From the NCBI GenBank assembly GCA_963662525.1, contig OY759717.1, positions 1,674,001-1,738,000 of the forward strand: 64,000 nucleotides of DNA, written 5' to 3'. The translations under genes were made by a program, and so were the position numbers. The stretch is from CAZSDU01 sp963662525 (GTDB lineage: Bacteria > Bacteroidota > Bacteroidia > Bacteroidales > FEN-979). The notes beneath the pieces were generated by a model, which was not told the origin of the DNA, did no database searches, and was given only the letters and a program-made list of their open reading frames with translations. This document shows, one piece after another, positions 16,637 to 24,843 of the stretch (within the stretch, counting starts at the first letter, position 1; every line of letters starts with the position of its first letter).

Positions 16637-17035
16637 TTACAGGTATGAATCCAGCGTTTGTTCCTGTAAAAATTTTTTGAACTCTGCAGCCAACTTGTTC
16701 ACGACATTGCCAAGAATACAACGGTCAAAATTGCACACTTCATTCAGCAATGGGCAATCACCCATCTCAATGGGTCCCTCGATTGCCTCATAAATATTGA
16801 GCAGGTTGATCTCCCTGGGATCCATCTTCATCGAAAACCCACCCGAAGGCCCGCGGACAGATTTCAGCATGTCATTCTTTACAAGCCGTTGCAAAACCTT
16901 TGCAATATGATTTTTCGAAAACCCGGTAAACTCCGCAATCTTTACTGCATTGATGCCGTTTCCCGCCCGTGCGATCAGCACCATGCTGTGGATTGCGATC
17001 GAAGAAGCTTCAGAAAGTGCAAAGATTTTGGACAT
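16637..17035 (-). CDS. Rrf2-family Fe-S transcriptional regulator
   Basis: A 132-residue Rrf2-type regulator. The winged helix includes INAVKIAEFTGFSKNHIAKVLQRL and the wing GPSGGFSM. Three cysteines at 94, 101 and 106 (CPLLNEVCNFDRC) are placed to hold an iron-sulfur cluster, as in IscR/NsrR relatives. The precise signal (NO, O2, redox or Fe-S status) cannot be read from the sequence. The gene precedes the ferredoxin-cupin-DUF438 genes on the same strand with a 51-base gap, and both it and the ferredoxin gene carry the same upstream motif, suggesting autoregulation. Confidence 0.9.
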   Translation of the reverse strand: MSKIFALSEASSIAIHSMVLIARAGNGINAVKIAEFTGFSKNHIAKVLQRLVKNDMLKSVRGPSGGFSMKMDPREINLLNIYEAIEGPIEMGDCPLLNEVCNFDRCILGNVVNKLAAEFKKFLQEQTLDSYL

Positions 17036-17040
17036 AGAGA

Positions 17041-17094
17041 TATTTAGGTATTTGAATGCGCAAATATAAATTTAATTTTATTCGGTGTAACAAA
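17041..17094 (-). promoter_or_regulatory. Rrf2 gene promoter with putative operator over the start site
   Basis: Reading the minus strand, TTTG (17094-17091), 22 bases, then TATATTTG (17068-17061) resembles the Bacteroidota -33/-7 promoter. The motif shared with the ferredoxin promoter (17041-17053) lies where transcription should start, a position suited to repression. Confidence 0.5.
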
Positions 17095-17176
17095 AAACCG
17101 AAAAAAAATTCTATTTTTGATGAATCTCACTGAATATCAACTAAAATAATATTTCTACCCATTAACCTCAACCTGC

Positions 17177-17986
17177 ATGCCCCGGATCATCACCAGCCCT
17201 CAGAACCCGGATGTTAAAAACCTACTCCTCCTCCAGGAAAAACCCAGTGCCCGCCGCGACCAGGACCTGATGGTCATTGAGGGAGTGCGTGAGTTGCAGC
17301 TCGCGGTAGAGGCCGGCTTTGATATCGTCTCTCTGTTTTATTGTCCTTTCATCCTTGATGTTCATATTCTGAACGAAATAAGCCGGATGCCTCGGACCAT
17401 GCTCACCGAAGTATCCCCAGAAGTATTCGACCGAATGGCCTATCGCAAGGGGAATGGCGGAGTGATCGCGCTGGCTAAGCCACGACGGCTGACTTTCGGG
17501 GATCTGAAGCCGGGAAGGGTTCCGCTGATCCTGGTAGTGGAATCGGTCGAAAAACCCGGGAACCTGGGGGCACTGCTCCGCACTGCCGATGCGGCAAACC
17601 TCGATGCGGTGATCATTTGCGACCCGCGAACCGACATTTACAACCCGAACGCTATCCGTTCTTCAGTAGGATGTATCTTCACTATGCCTATTGTCACCAC
17701 TACCGCTGAGGATACTATCGACTGGCTCCGTTCGCAAAAGATCAGGATTTTCGGAACCGCGCTGACCGCGACCCGCTATTACCACGAAACCGATTTGAGG
17801 CATGCCGCGGCCATCATCATGGGAACCGAGGCGACCGGTCTCAGCAATACATGGCTGGAACAGGCGGATGAATTGATTAAAATCCCGATGATGGGTAAAA
17901 TCGATTCGATGAATGTCTCCGTTTCCGCGGCCATCATAGTCTTCGAGGCCATACGTCAGCGTGGGTTCATCTCCGTAAAAAAGTGA
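17177..17986 (+). CDS. TrmH/SpoU-family RNA 2'-O-methyltransferase
   Basis: A 269-residue SPOUT methyltransferase. A substrate-binding N-terminal domain (ITSPQNPDVKNLLLL opening) is followed by the knotted domain with LVVESVEKPGNLGALLRTADAA, IIMGTEATGLS and MNVSVSAAI, the three SPOUT motifs. The target RNA (rRNA or tRNA ribose) is not determined. It is a single gene, converging on the RluA-like gene with 5 bases between the stops. Confidence 0.9.
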   Translation: MPRIITSPQNPDVKNLLLLQEKPSARRDQDLMVIEGVRELQLAVEAGFDIVSLFYCPFILDVHILNEISRMPRTMLTEVSPEVFDRMAYRKGNGGVIALAKPRRLTFGDLKPGRVPLILVVESVEKPGNLGALLRTADAANLDAVIICDPRTDIYNPNAIRSSVGCIFTMPIVTTTAEDTIDWLRSQKIRIFGTALTATRYYHETDLRHAAAIIMGTEATGLSNTWLEQADELIKIPMMGKIDSMNVSVSAAIIVFEAIRQRGFISVKK

Positions 17987-17991
17987 TTTCC

Positions 17992-18867
17992 CTATTTATA
18001 TTGCTCATCCCCGGGCAGCAAAACAAGAAATTTTTTCGGCATTTTACTTTTAGCCTCTATTAGCTTTCCCGTAACCGGATGCCTGAACGACAGGTAATAG
18101 GCATGCAGGCGGATACGGCGTTCATAGCGATCGTCAGCGCCATAACGACGATCCCCTACGACCGGGCAACCCATTTCAGAAAGATGCACCCGGATTTGAT
18201 TTTTCCGACCGGTTTCCAGTTCGACTTCTAACAAAGTATAATCAGGTGTTCTGTCCATCACCCGGTAATGCGTTACAGCCAGCTTGGCGCCTTCCTGGAC
18301 TTTAACCGAATAAACCTTCTGATCGCGCCCTTCTGCCAGCCAGGTCCGGATGGTCCCCTGATCGTCTTTGACAACTCCCTCAACGAGGGCATAATACAAT
18401 TTTTTGGAGTCGTGCCACTGAAGCTTCAATTGCTCCTGTAAAGCTTCTGTTTTGGCAAACAGTATGATTCCTGAAACTTCGCGGTCAAGCCGGTGAATTA
18501 TAAAAATACGTTCTTTCCCTTTGGACTTTTCCTTAACATAATCGAGCATGATTTTGTAAAAGGATGTTCCCCCCAATCCTTTATCACCAATGGTAAGTAA
18601 TCCGGGAGGTTTTTCAGCAATAAGGAAGTGTTCGTCTTCAAACCAAACCGGGAAAGGAGGTTTGACTTTGCTCGGAACATAGGTCTGCTTGGTATATTCC
18701 ACCGATGCTCCCTCCTTTACTACCTCTGCAGGATTAGTAACCATTTTCCCATTGACACGTACACTGCCGTGGGTGATCAGCTTTTTCACTGTGGTCTTTG
18801 AAGCTGTTTTAAACTCTTCCAGCATCAGTTCCCCCAGCGACGTCTCTTTTTTAACTGTAATGACCAT
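17992..18867 (-). CDS. RluA-family pseudouridine synthase
   Basis: A 291-residue enzyme with an N-terminal S4 RNA-binding domain (about residues 8-70) and the RluA catalytic domain. The catalytic Asp is in IIHRLDREVSGIILFAKT, and the later signature includes GRKNQIRVHLSEMGCPVVGDRRYG. It isomerises uridines in rRNA or tRNA; the specificity (RluC/RluD type) is not clear. It is followed by the EEP-family gene 24 bases upstream on the same strand. Confidence 0.93.
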   Translation of the reverse strand: MVITVKKETSLGELMLEEFKTASKTTVKKLITHGSVRVNGKMVTNPAEVVKEGASVEYTKQTYVPSKVKPPFPVWFEDEHFLIAEKPPGLLTIGDKGLGGTSFYKIMLDYVKEKSKGKERIFIIHRLDREVSGIILFAKTEALQEQLKLQWHDSKKLYYALVEGVVKDDQGTIRTWLAEGRDQKVYSVKVQEGAKLAVTHYRVMDRTPDYTLLEVELETGRKNQIRVHLSEMGCPVVGDRRYGADDRYERRIRLHAYYLSFRHPVTGKLIEAKSKMPKKFLVLLPGDEQYK

Positions 18868-18891
18868 CTTCTTTCTGTTATTTTCGCCAAC

Positions 18892-19968
18892 TCACTGTTT
18901 AATTTCTACTTTCATCACCACGGGGTTATGGTCCGAAAATTTAAAACCCATAGAAATCGTCCGGATGTTTTTGACTTCAATGTTGGGTGAAACGACGAAA
19001 AAGTCAATGATGGTGGTTTTTGTTTTTCCCTTGGAATACGGAATATCCATAAACCGGTTTGTGGGAGTGCAGGGGTCAAAAACAAATTGCCATCCGGGTA
19101 AAAAAGCCGGGTCGATCGCGGGATCTATTGTGCTGGGAAGATCTCCCGATTTTATCATTTCCGGCCTGAATCCTCTTGGGTTGTTGTTCCAGTCGCCCCC
19201 TGCAACAACAAAATTTCCCTTCTCAAATTCAGTAGTCATAAAATTATGAAGAAGTTCAAATTCCGATTTTCGTAAAACGCCTCCCTGGTCAAATGCGGAA
19301 TTATGTGTATTGATTAAAACAAATTCTTTGTTGTTATCCAGCGGAAATCGCATAACCAGGAAACACCGGTTAAGCATTGCCAGCCGTTTTGGCCAAGAAA
19401 AATTGGCCGTAAAAGCATTCCTGTTCGAACTAATGGGCTGATATTTGGAAAAAACAATCAATCCTGCCATGACCTTGCCCATGGGCTCACGGAGTGGCAA
19501 GGGAACAAACCGGCAATCATAGTTTTTTGCAAATGCATGCATATATTCAGGCAACACCCCGGCAATGGCGCTGATTTCATTAGTATAATAGCTTCTCCGG
19601 GCATTAACATCTGCTTCCTGCAATAAAACAAAATCGACGGTATCGCATTTATTTATGGACTCCCTGATTCCCTTCATGCATTCCAAAAACTCATCTTTCC
19701 CTGGCCTGACTCTGATTCCTCCATCATAAAAAAAATCCATCTCCTTCCCCTGTCCTCCATAGCCAATATTCCAGGAAACAAAAGTGAATGTCTTTTTCTC
19801 CTCCGGAAAAGTAATTCCTGCTCCTTCGTTCTCAGTTTCTTCTGTTGAGGCGGGTCTATATTCTGTGATGGTTAAATAAACCAATAGAGAAATCACACAC
19901 ATTAATATCAAAATTATCGTGGCAGCTAAAATTATGGCTGTAACTCTCCAGAGCTTTTTCATGGGCAA
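18892..19968 (-). CDS. Membrane-anchored endonuclease/exonuclease/phosphatase-family hydrolase
   Basis: A 358-residue EEP-fold protein with an N-terminal membrane helix (about residues 8-32). The fold motifs are FVSWNIGYGG, LLQEAD (metal-binding Glu), NTHNSAFD, GGDWNNNP and FSDHNPVVMKV (catalytic His). The family includes nucleases, sphingomyelinases and inositol phosphatases, so the substrate is unknown. The catalytic domain is probably on the periplasmic side. Confidence 0.83.
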   Translation of the reverse strand: MPMKKLWRVTAIILAATIILILMCVISLLVYLTITEYRPASTEETENEGAGITFPEEKKTFTFVSWNIGYGGQGKEMDFFYDGGIRVRPGKDEFLECMKGIRESINKCDTVDFVLLQEADVNARRSYYTNEISAIAGVLPEYMHAFAKNYDCRFVPLPLREPMGKVMAGLIVFSKYQPISSNRNAFTANFSWPKRLAMLNRCFLVMRFPLDNNKEFVLINTHNSAFDQGGVLRKSEFELLHNFMTTEFEKGNFVVAGGDWNNNPRGFRPEMIKSGDLPSTIDPAIDPAFLPGWQFVFDPCTPTNRFMDIPYSKGKTKTTIIDFFVVSPNIEVKNIRTISMGFKFSDHNPVVMKVEIKQ

Positions 19969-20034
19969 TAATTAAAAGGGGAAAATACGCATTTTTTTTT
20001 AATTTTACTGTTTAATCCTATTTACTAACTGACC

Positions 20035-21576
20035 ATGCCGCTTCTGGGAACACTCATAAAAAAAGCTTACGAACTACGACAGTTTCCCATCGACATTAAA
20101 ACCATTGATCCCCTCGGAGAACAGAAAAAAGTCCTGAAAAAACTTCTAACGCAGGCACAGAATACGGCATTTGGAGAATATTATCATTTTTCTTCGGTTT
20201 TGGAATCTCCAAACTTCCTGCAATCTTTCAGGAATAATATACCCGTGCACGATTATAGTTCAATGTTTAAAAACTGGTGGTACCGAAGCCTGAATGGCGA
20301 ACCATATGTAGCCTGGCCTGGCCATGTAAAATATTTTGCACTTACTTCCGGAACTTCTGAAGCTTCGTCCAAACATATCCCTGTCACCCAGGAAATGCTT
20401 CGCGCTATTCAAAAAGCCAGTATCCGGCTGTTGACTTCCACCAGTAAATACGATTTCCCGGATGAATTTTATGAAAAAGGGATTTTAATGATCGGGGGAA
20501 GCACCCATTTACTATATAACGGCACCTATTTCATGGGCGACCTTTCGGGAATTGCGGCAAGTAATATTCCTTTCTGGTTTCAGCATTTTTACAAACCCGG
20601 ACGAAATATTTCCCGAGAAAAGGAATGGACGGTCAAACTGGATGAAATCGTGCGCAATGCCAGGGAATGGGATATCGGGGTGATTGTCGGTGTACCCGCC
20701 TGGATTCAGATCATGCTGGAAAAAATTATTAATCATTATAAAATCAACAATATCCATGATATCTGGCCCAATCTTTCCGCTTATGTCCATAGTGGTGTTT
20801 CTTTTGAACCCTATGTGAACAGCTTTAAACAACTGCTGGGCCGTCCGATTATGTATAATGAATCATATCTTGCTTCAGAAGGGTATATTGCTTACCAGCG
20901 CCCCGGAAGTAAAAATGGGATGGAAATGATTCTCGACAATGGTATTTTCTATGAGTTTATACCATATTCAGATAAAAATTTTGATTCGGAGGGAAATCTT
21001 TTACCTAATCCAGAAGTATTGACCCTAGCTGAAGTAATTGAAGATAAAGAATATGCCTTGCTTCTTACTACCTGCGCAGGAGCCTGGCGTTACCTGATCG
21101 GGGATGTGTTGAAGTTTATTTCCCTTGAGCGATTTGAAATTATCCTCACAGGGCGCACCAAAAATTTTTTAAGTCTCTGTGGAGAACATCTTTCCCAGGA
21201 TAATATGAACCGGGCTATTAAAATGTTCCAGGATGAATTCAACCTTACAATCAAGGAATTTACAGTTATTGGAATCCGCCATGGTAGCTTGTTTGCGCAT
21301 AAATGGTACCTGGGTAGCGACAATGATATCGATGCTCGTCTGGCATCCGTGAAAATTGATGAATACCTGAAAATCCTGAATGATGATTATCGAATTGAGC
21401 GGCTGGAAGCCATTCAGGGGGTATCAGTAGAAGTACTACCTTTGCAATTGTTTTATGACTGGATGAAAGCCATGGGAAAGGAGGGCGGCGCCCATAAATT
21501 CCCAAGGGTGCTGAAAAACGAGCAAGCCAAGCAATGGGAAGAACATATCAGAAATTATGCTACACCCTCTATTTGA
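20035..21576 (+). CDS. GH3-family protein (acyl-adenylating, amino-acid conjugating type)
   Basis: A 513-residue protein of the GH3 auxin-responsive-promoter family. It shows the adenylation-type motif ALTSGTSEASSKHIPVT, then YNESYLASEGYIA, YEFIPY and YRIGD-like YLIGDVLKF. Plant GH3 enzymes join acids to amino acids through an acyl-adenylate; bacterial members are widespread in Bacteroidota but poorly characterised. It overlaps the following LysE-type exporter gene by 20 bases, implying coupled translation. Confidence 0.85.
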   Translation: MPLLGTLIKKAYELRQFPIDIKTIDPLGEQKKVLKKLLTQAQNTAFGEYYHFSSVLESPNFLQSFRNNIPVHDYSSMFKNWWYRSLNGEPYVAWPGHVKYFALTSGTSEASSKHIPVTQEMLRAIQKASIRLLTSTSKYDFPDEFYEKGILMIGGSTHLLYNGTYFMGDLSGIAASNIPFWFQHFYKPGRNISREKEWTVKLDEIVRNAREWDIGVIVGVPAWIQIMLEKIINHYKINNIHDIWPNLSAYVHSGVSFEPYVNSFKQLLGRPIMYNESYLASEGYIAYQRPGSKNGMEMILDNGIFYEFIPYSDKNFDSEGNLLPNPEVLTLAEVIEDKEYALLLTTCAGAWRYLIGDVLKFISLERFEIILTGRTKNFLSLCGEHLSQDNMNRAIKMFQDEFNLTIKEFTVIGIRHGSLFAHKWYLGSDNDIDARLASVKIDEYLKILNDDYRIERLEAIQGVSVEVLPLQLFYDWMKAMGKEGGAHKFPRVLKNEQAKQWEEHIRNYATPSI

Positions 21577-22219
21577 AGGATTGATCCTCGGCATCACGGT
21601 TGCCATAACATTAGGGCCCGCCCTGTTTGCATTACTGCAAACAAGTGTCAAGCATGGCATCAAAGTCGGGATCTTCCTTGCCCTGGGTATATTCTTTAGC
21701 GATCTTGCTCTGGTTGTTGGTTGCTACTTTGGAGCTTCACAAATTGTTACCGACTCGAAATATCACCTGATCCTGGGTATTATCGGCGGAGTTATAATGA
21801 CTGCTTTCGGAATTTATACTTTTTTTAAAAAAATTCCTGCAACAGAACAGGTGGAGGCCATCAACGAAATAAAAGTCAGGAAACCTGGCCCCCTCCCCTA
21901 TTTCTTTAAAGGTTTTCTCCTGAATATTGCAAATCCGTTTTTATGGGTATTCTGGATTACCTCCGTCCTTGCTATTAATTCCACCTATGGGGGAGACCGG
22001 AAGGCCGTTGCCCTGTTCTTTACCGGAACCCTTTCCATGATCTTGGCGACCGATATCCTTAAGTGCATTCTGGCGAATAAAATCAAGGTGCTTGGAAATC
22101 CAGTGGTCAAGCTCTGGATGAATCGTGCCGTAGGACTATTGTTTATGATCTTTGGTGCCTTTGTTATTGCCGGTTCCCTGCTGGAATATTTCAGGGGCAT
22201 TTCCATAAAAGTTCCTTAG
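21557..22219 (+). CDS. LysE/RhtB-family exporter
   Basis: A 220-residue membrane protein with about six helices and the LysE-family opening GITVAITLGPALFALLQTSVKHG followed by FLALGIFFSDLALV. Family members export amino acids or derivatives. The 20-base overlap with the GH3 gene suggests it may export a GH3 product or precursor (inference). HdeD follows 31 bases later. Confidence 0.85.
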   Translation: MLHPLFEGLILGITVAITLGPALFALLQTSVKHGIKVGIFLALGIFFSDLALVVGCYFGASQIVTDSKYHLILGIIGGVIMTAFGIYTFFKKIPATEQVEAINEIKVRKPGPLPYFFKGFLLNIANPFLWVFWITSVLAINSTYGGDRKAVALFFTGTLSMILATDILKCILANKIKVLGNPVVKLWMNRAVGLLFMIFGAFVIAGSLLEYFRGISIKVP

Positions 22220-22250
22220 CCATTTGTTAAACCAATTCTAATGCTAAATT

Positions 22251-22838
22251 ATGAAAACAAAAAGTTACAAAAACTGGTGGTTTCTTGCACTCAACGGAAT
22301 GATCGCTGTGCTTTTCGGAATTCTTCTTACTTTTTTTCCACAGAAAGTAATCGAAACGATTGTTTCTTTGATCGGCATTGGCTTGTTAATCGTTGGAGCC
22401 ATACAATTGATTGCCGGAATCTATAACATTAAAAAGGATAAGGCTGCTGGTATGATTCTTTCAGAATCAATTCTGTTTCTTGCCATGGGTTTGGCGTTGC
22501 TTATTATTTCCACTGAAACCGCTATGAAAATCATTTTTATCCTGTTCGGAATATGGGCAATCATTATCGGGATCATACAGCTGGTTATTATTATAAATGT
22601 CAAAGGCCCTTTGTCCAACAAAAACCTTTTACTTTTCAACAGCCTGCTGACCATTGTTGTGGGGATTATTATGTTTTTTAAACCACTTGAATGGGCTGCT
22701 TTTCTGATTGTGCTTATTGGCATTTTTATTATCCTTTTTGGCATTCTCCTGATCTATTTCTCATTTATTCTCCGATCGGTGAACACCCAAGGAGATTCCG
22801 TCAGCAACAATAATTCCGGGTCTAAGCCTAAGGATTAA
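22251..22838 (+). CDS. HdeD-like (DUF308) membrane protein
   Basis: A 195-residue protein with six predicted helices arranged as three related hairpins (LNGMIAVLFGILLTFFP, FLAMGLALLIISTETA, LLTIVVGIIMFFKPLEW), the DUF308 repeat pattern of HdeD. HdeD of E. coli is linked to acid resistance, but the function here is unknown. It ends with a 4-base overlap of the convergent LytTR regulator gene. Confidence 0.82.
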   Translation: MKTKSYKNWWFLALNGMIAVLFGILLTFFPQKVIETIVSLIGIGLLIVGAIQLIAGIYNIKKDKAAGMILSESILFLAMGLALLIISTETAMKIIFILFGIWAIIIGIIQLVIIINVKGPLSNKNLLLFNSLLTIVVGIIMFFKPLEWAAFLIVLIGIFIILFGILLIYFSFILRSVNTQGDSVSNNNSGSKPKD

Positions 22839-23551
22839 ATCATTTTTATCAGGCGTTCAAAATCAGTTTTAAAATTAGTTCCGATGGGAATCATGCGATC
22901 CTTAATTTTCACTTGGCTGCCTTCGATCAATTCAATTTTAGCAAGCGAAATGATGAACGATTTATGAATTCTGGGAAACTGCCTGGGGGGAAGGAGAGTT
23001 TCTATGTTTTTAAGTGATTGATAACTGACTATCATTTTGTTAAGAGTAAAAATTTTAACATAATCACCCAAGGCTTCAATATAAAGTATCTCGTTCAGGT
23101 TAACTTTATATGTCTTCTTGCTTGATTTGATAAAAATAAATCCATCTTCTGGCTTCCCCTGTTCAACGATAGCAGGCGGAGAGATTTCTTTGCTTTTCAA
23201 TATTTCTTCCGCTTTCTGAACCGCTTTATAAAACCTTTCAAAAGAAAAAGGCTTCATCAGATAGTCCACCACATCCAGTTCATATCCCTGAATGGCATAT
23301 TCGGCATAGGCCGTGGTAACAATAACCAAAGGAGGGTTCTTTAAAGTTTTTAAAAAATCCAAGCCATTTAACTTTGGCATGTTAATATCAAGGAAAATCA
23401 GGTCAATATACCGGTCATGCAGCACTTCAATGGCTTCAACTGCATTATTAGATTTGGCTATGATCTCCAGAAACGGCAGGTTTTCCGCATACCGCTCAAT
23501 AACCCTTTGTGCAAGGGGCTCATCTTCAATAATCAGGCAACTAATTTTCAT
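22835..23551 (-). CDS. LytTR-family response regulator
   Basis: A 238-residue regulator with a receiver domain (phospho-Asp in LIFLDINMPKLNG, Lys in DYLMKPFSFERF) and a C-terminal LytTR DNA-binding domain (YIEALGDYVKIF, FPRIHKSFIISL). It overlaps the upstream kinase gene by 4 bases, so the two form a system. It is a paralogue of the regulator at 28252. Confidence 0.93.
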   Translation of the reverse strand: MKISCLIIEDEPLAQRVIERYAENLPFLEIIAKSNNAVEAIEVLHDRYIDLIFLDINMPKLNGLDFLKTLKNPPLVIVTTAYAEYAIQGYELDVVDYLMKPFSFERFYKAVQKAEEILKSKEISPPAIVEQGKPEDGFIFIKSSKKTYKVNLNEILYIEALGDYVKIFTLNKMIVSYQSLKNIETLLPPRQFPRIHKSFIISLAKIELIEGSQVKIKDRMIPIGTNFKTDFERLIKMI

Positions 23552-24603
23552 GTTATGGAAATGCTTAAATCAACCCTGTAGGTATCATCTGTTTCAGAAA
23601 TCTTCAGATCATGCTTGCCTGGATAAAGCATTTGCAAGCGTTTTTTAACATTCTCCAGTCCGATCCCCCCTTGCCCCAGTCTTTTGCCGCCATGATATTC
23701 TTCTTTATTATTCTGAATAAAAAACAACACCTTATTTTCATTTGACAAATCAAAAGAGATATCAATATAGGGCATTTGTTCCGCTACTTTCAATCCATGC
23801 TTAAATGCATTTTCAATAAATACGATAAAAAGAAGTGGATCAATTTTTACCTCCGTATGCTGACCCCTGATCTGCATATTGACTTTTAAAGATTCTCCAG
23901 CACGAAGGTTCTCCAGGTAAACATAGTTTTGTAAAAACTCCAGTTGTCTGCGGATTGGAATTACATCTTCCTTGGCTTCATAAATGACATAGCGCATCAA
24001 TTCCGAAAGTTTCAGGATTAATTCAGGCGCTTTCTCTGACTTGTCGAGGGTGAGTGCATAGAGACTATTCAGGGTGTTGAAAAAGAAATGAGGGTTAACC
24101 TGGGCTTTAAGTACTTTTAGCTCCGCTTCTATTTTTTGCTTCTCCACTTCCTTCATTTTCAATTCGACATCCTGAAGGGTAATGGAATCACGGGTGAACT
24201 TCAGCAGGGTTGTGATCACCAGGAAAATGAGGATAAGGATGAATTCGGCAACAATTTCAGTAGTAAAATTGGGATGTCCGTTCCCCTCGAACCAACTGGA
24301 AACCCAGAAATTCAGTAGGATGAAGAGGAAAATATTGCTCATTTGTAATATAAAGAAGAGCAGGTATTTCCGTTTCATAAAAAAAGAAGGAATGAGCCAC
24401 AACAAGTTGATATAAACCGAGATGCAAAGCAGGATTATCGTGACAAGCACGTTGCTGGCCGTCGCTAGATCGATTTTGCTCAGGCGGAAATCTCGGGTGT
24501 AAAAAAGTACAACTGTAAACAACACAATACTAAAAAGCCAGAAAATGATATGTGGAATGATAAGGTTCTTTTTACCCTTTTTATAGATTTCCCAAAGGCT
24601 CAT
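23548..24603 (-). CDS. LytS-like sensor histidine kinase
   Basis: A membrane kinase of the His_kinase/LytS type with four N-terminal helices, a coiled linker, the conserved QVNPHFFFNTLNSLYAL phospho-acceptor box, and a HATPase with FIENAFKHG and GGIGLENVKKRL. I start it at MSLWEIYKKG (24603); a start at 24648 would add 15 residues without membrane character. It is the partner of the LytTR regulator overlapping its end. Confidence 0.9.
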   Translation of the reverse strand: MSLWEIYKKGKKNLIIPHIIFWLFSIVLFTVVLFYTRDFRLSKIDLATASNVLVTIILLCISVYINLLWLIPSFFMKRKYLLFFILQMSNIFLFILLNFWVSSWFEGNGHPNFTTEIVAEFILILIFLVITTLLKFTRDSITLQDVELKMKEVEKQKIEAELKVLKAQVNPHFFFNTLNSLYALTLDKSEKAPELILKLSELMRYVIYEAKEDVIPIRRQLEFLQNYVYLENLRAGESLKVNMQIRGQHTEVKIDPLLFIVFIENAFKHGLKVAEQMPYIDISFDLSNENKVLFFIQNNKEEYHGGKRLGQGGIGLENVKKRLQMLYPGKHDLKISETDDTYRVDLSISIT

Positions 24604-24793
24604 AAACGATTTTTTTGCAAAGTTGAACCACAAATTTCGCATTATCAATCTTTTTTGATGTATCCGTACATTTACTTGACGAAATTACTGCTTTTATTGT
24701 TGGAAAGAAATTACGTTGATCCTATAAATAACCCGGATTATCGAGAATATTTAACATTTGGCTAAAAAAAACCAGCCCTAATCGAATTGTCTG

Positions 24794-24801
24794 TATTTTT
24801 G
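24794..24801 (+). promoter_or_regulatory. Candidate -7 box for the S46 peptidase gene
   Basis: TATTTTTG fits TAnnTTTG and lies 43 bases before the ATG at 24844. No TTTG is found at the proper -33 distance. The remaining spacer between the divergent genes (24604-24843) shows nothing else recognisable. Confidence 0.3.
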
Positions 24802-24843
24802 TAACTATATTTTTCTTGTCTAAAATAACCGAAATTATTATTT

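Noticed and set aside
10453..17035. The nitrite/stress cluster as a recently acquired island
   Set aside because: No integrase, transposase, tRNA-end duplication or direct repeats were found at its edges. GC is raised only in part of it, so transfer remains unsupported.
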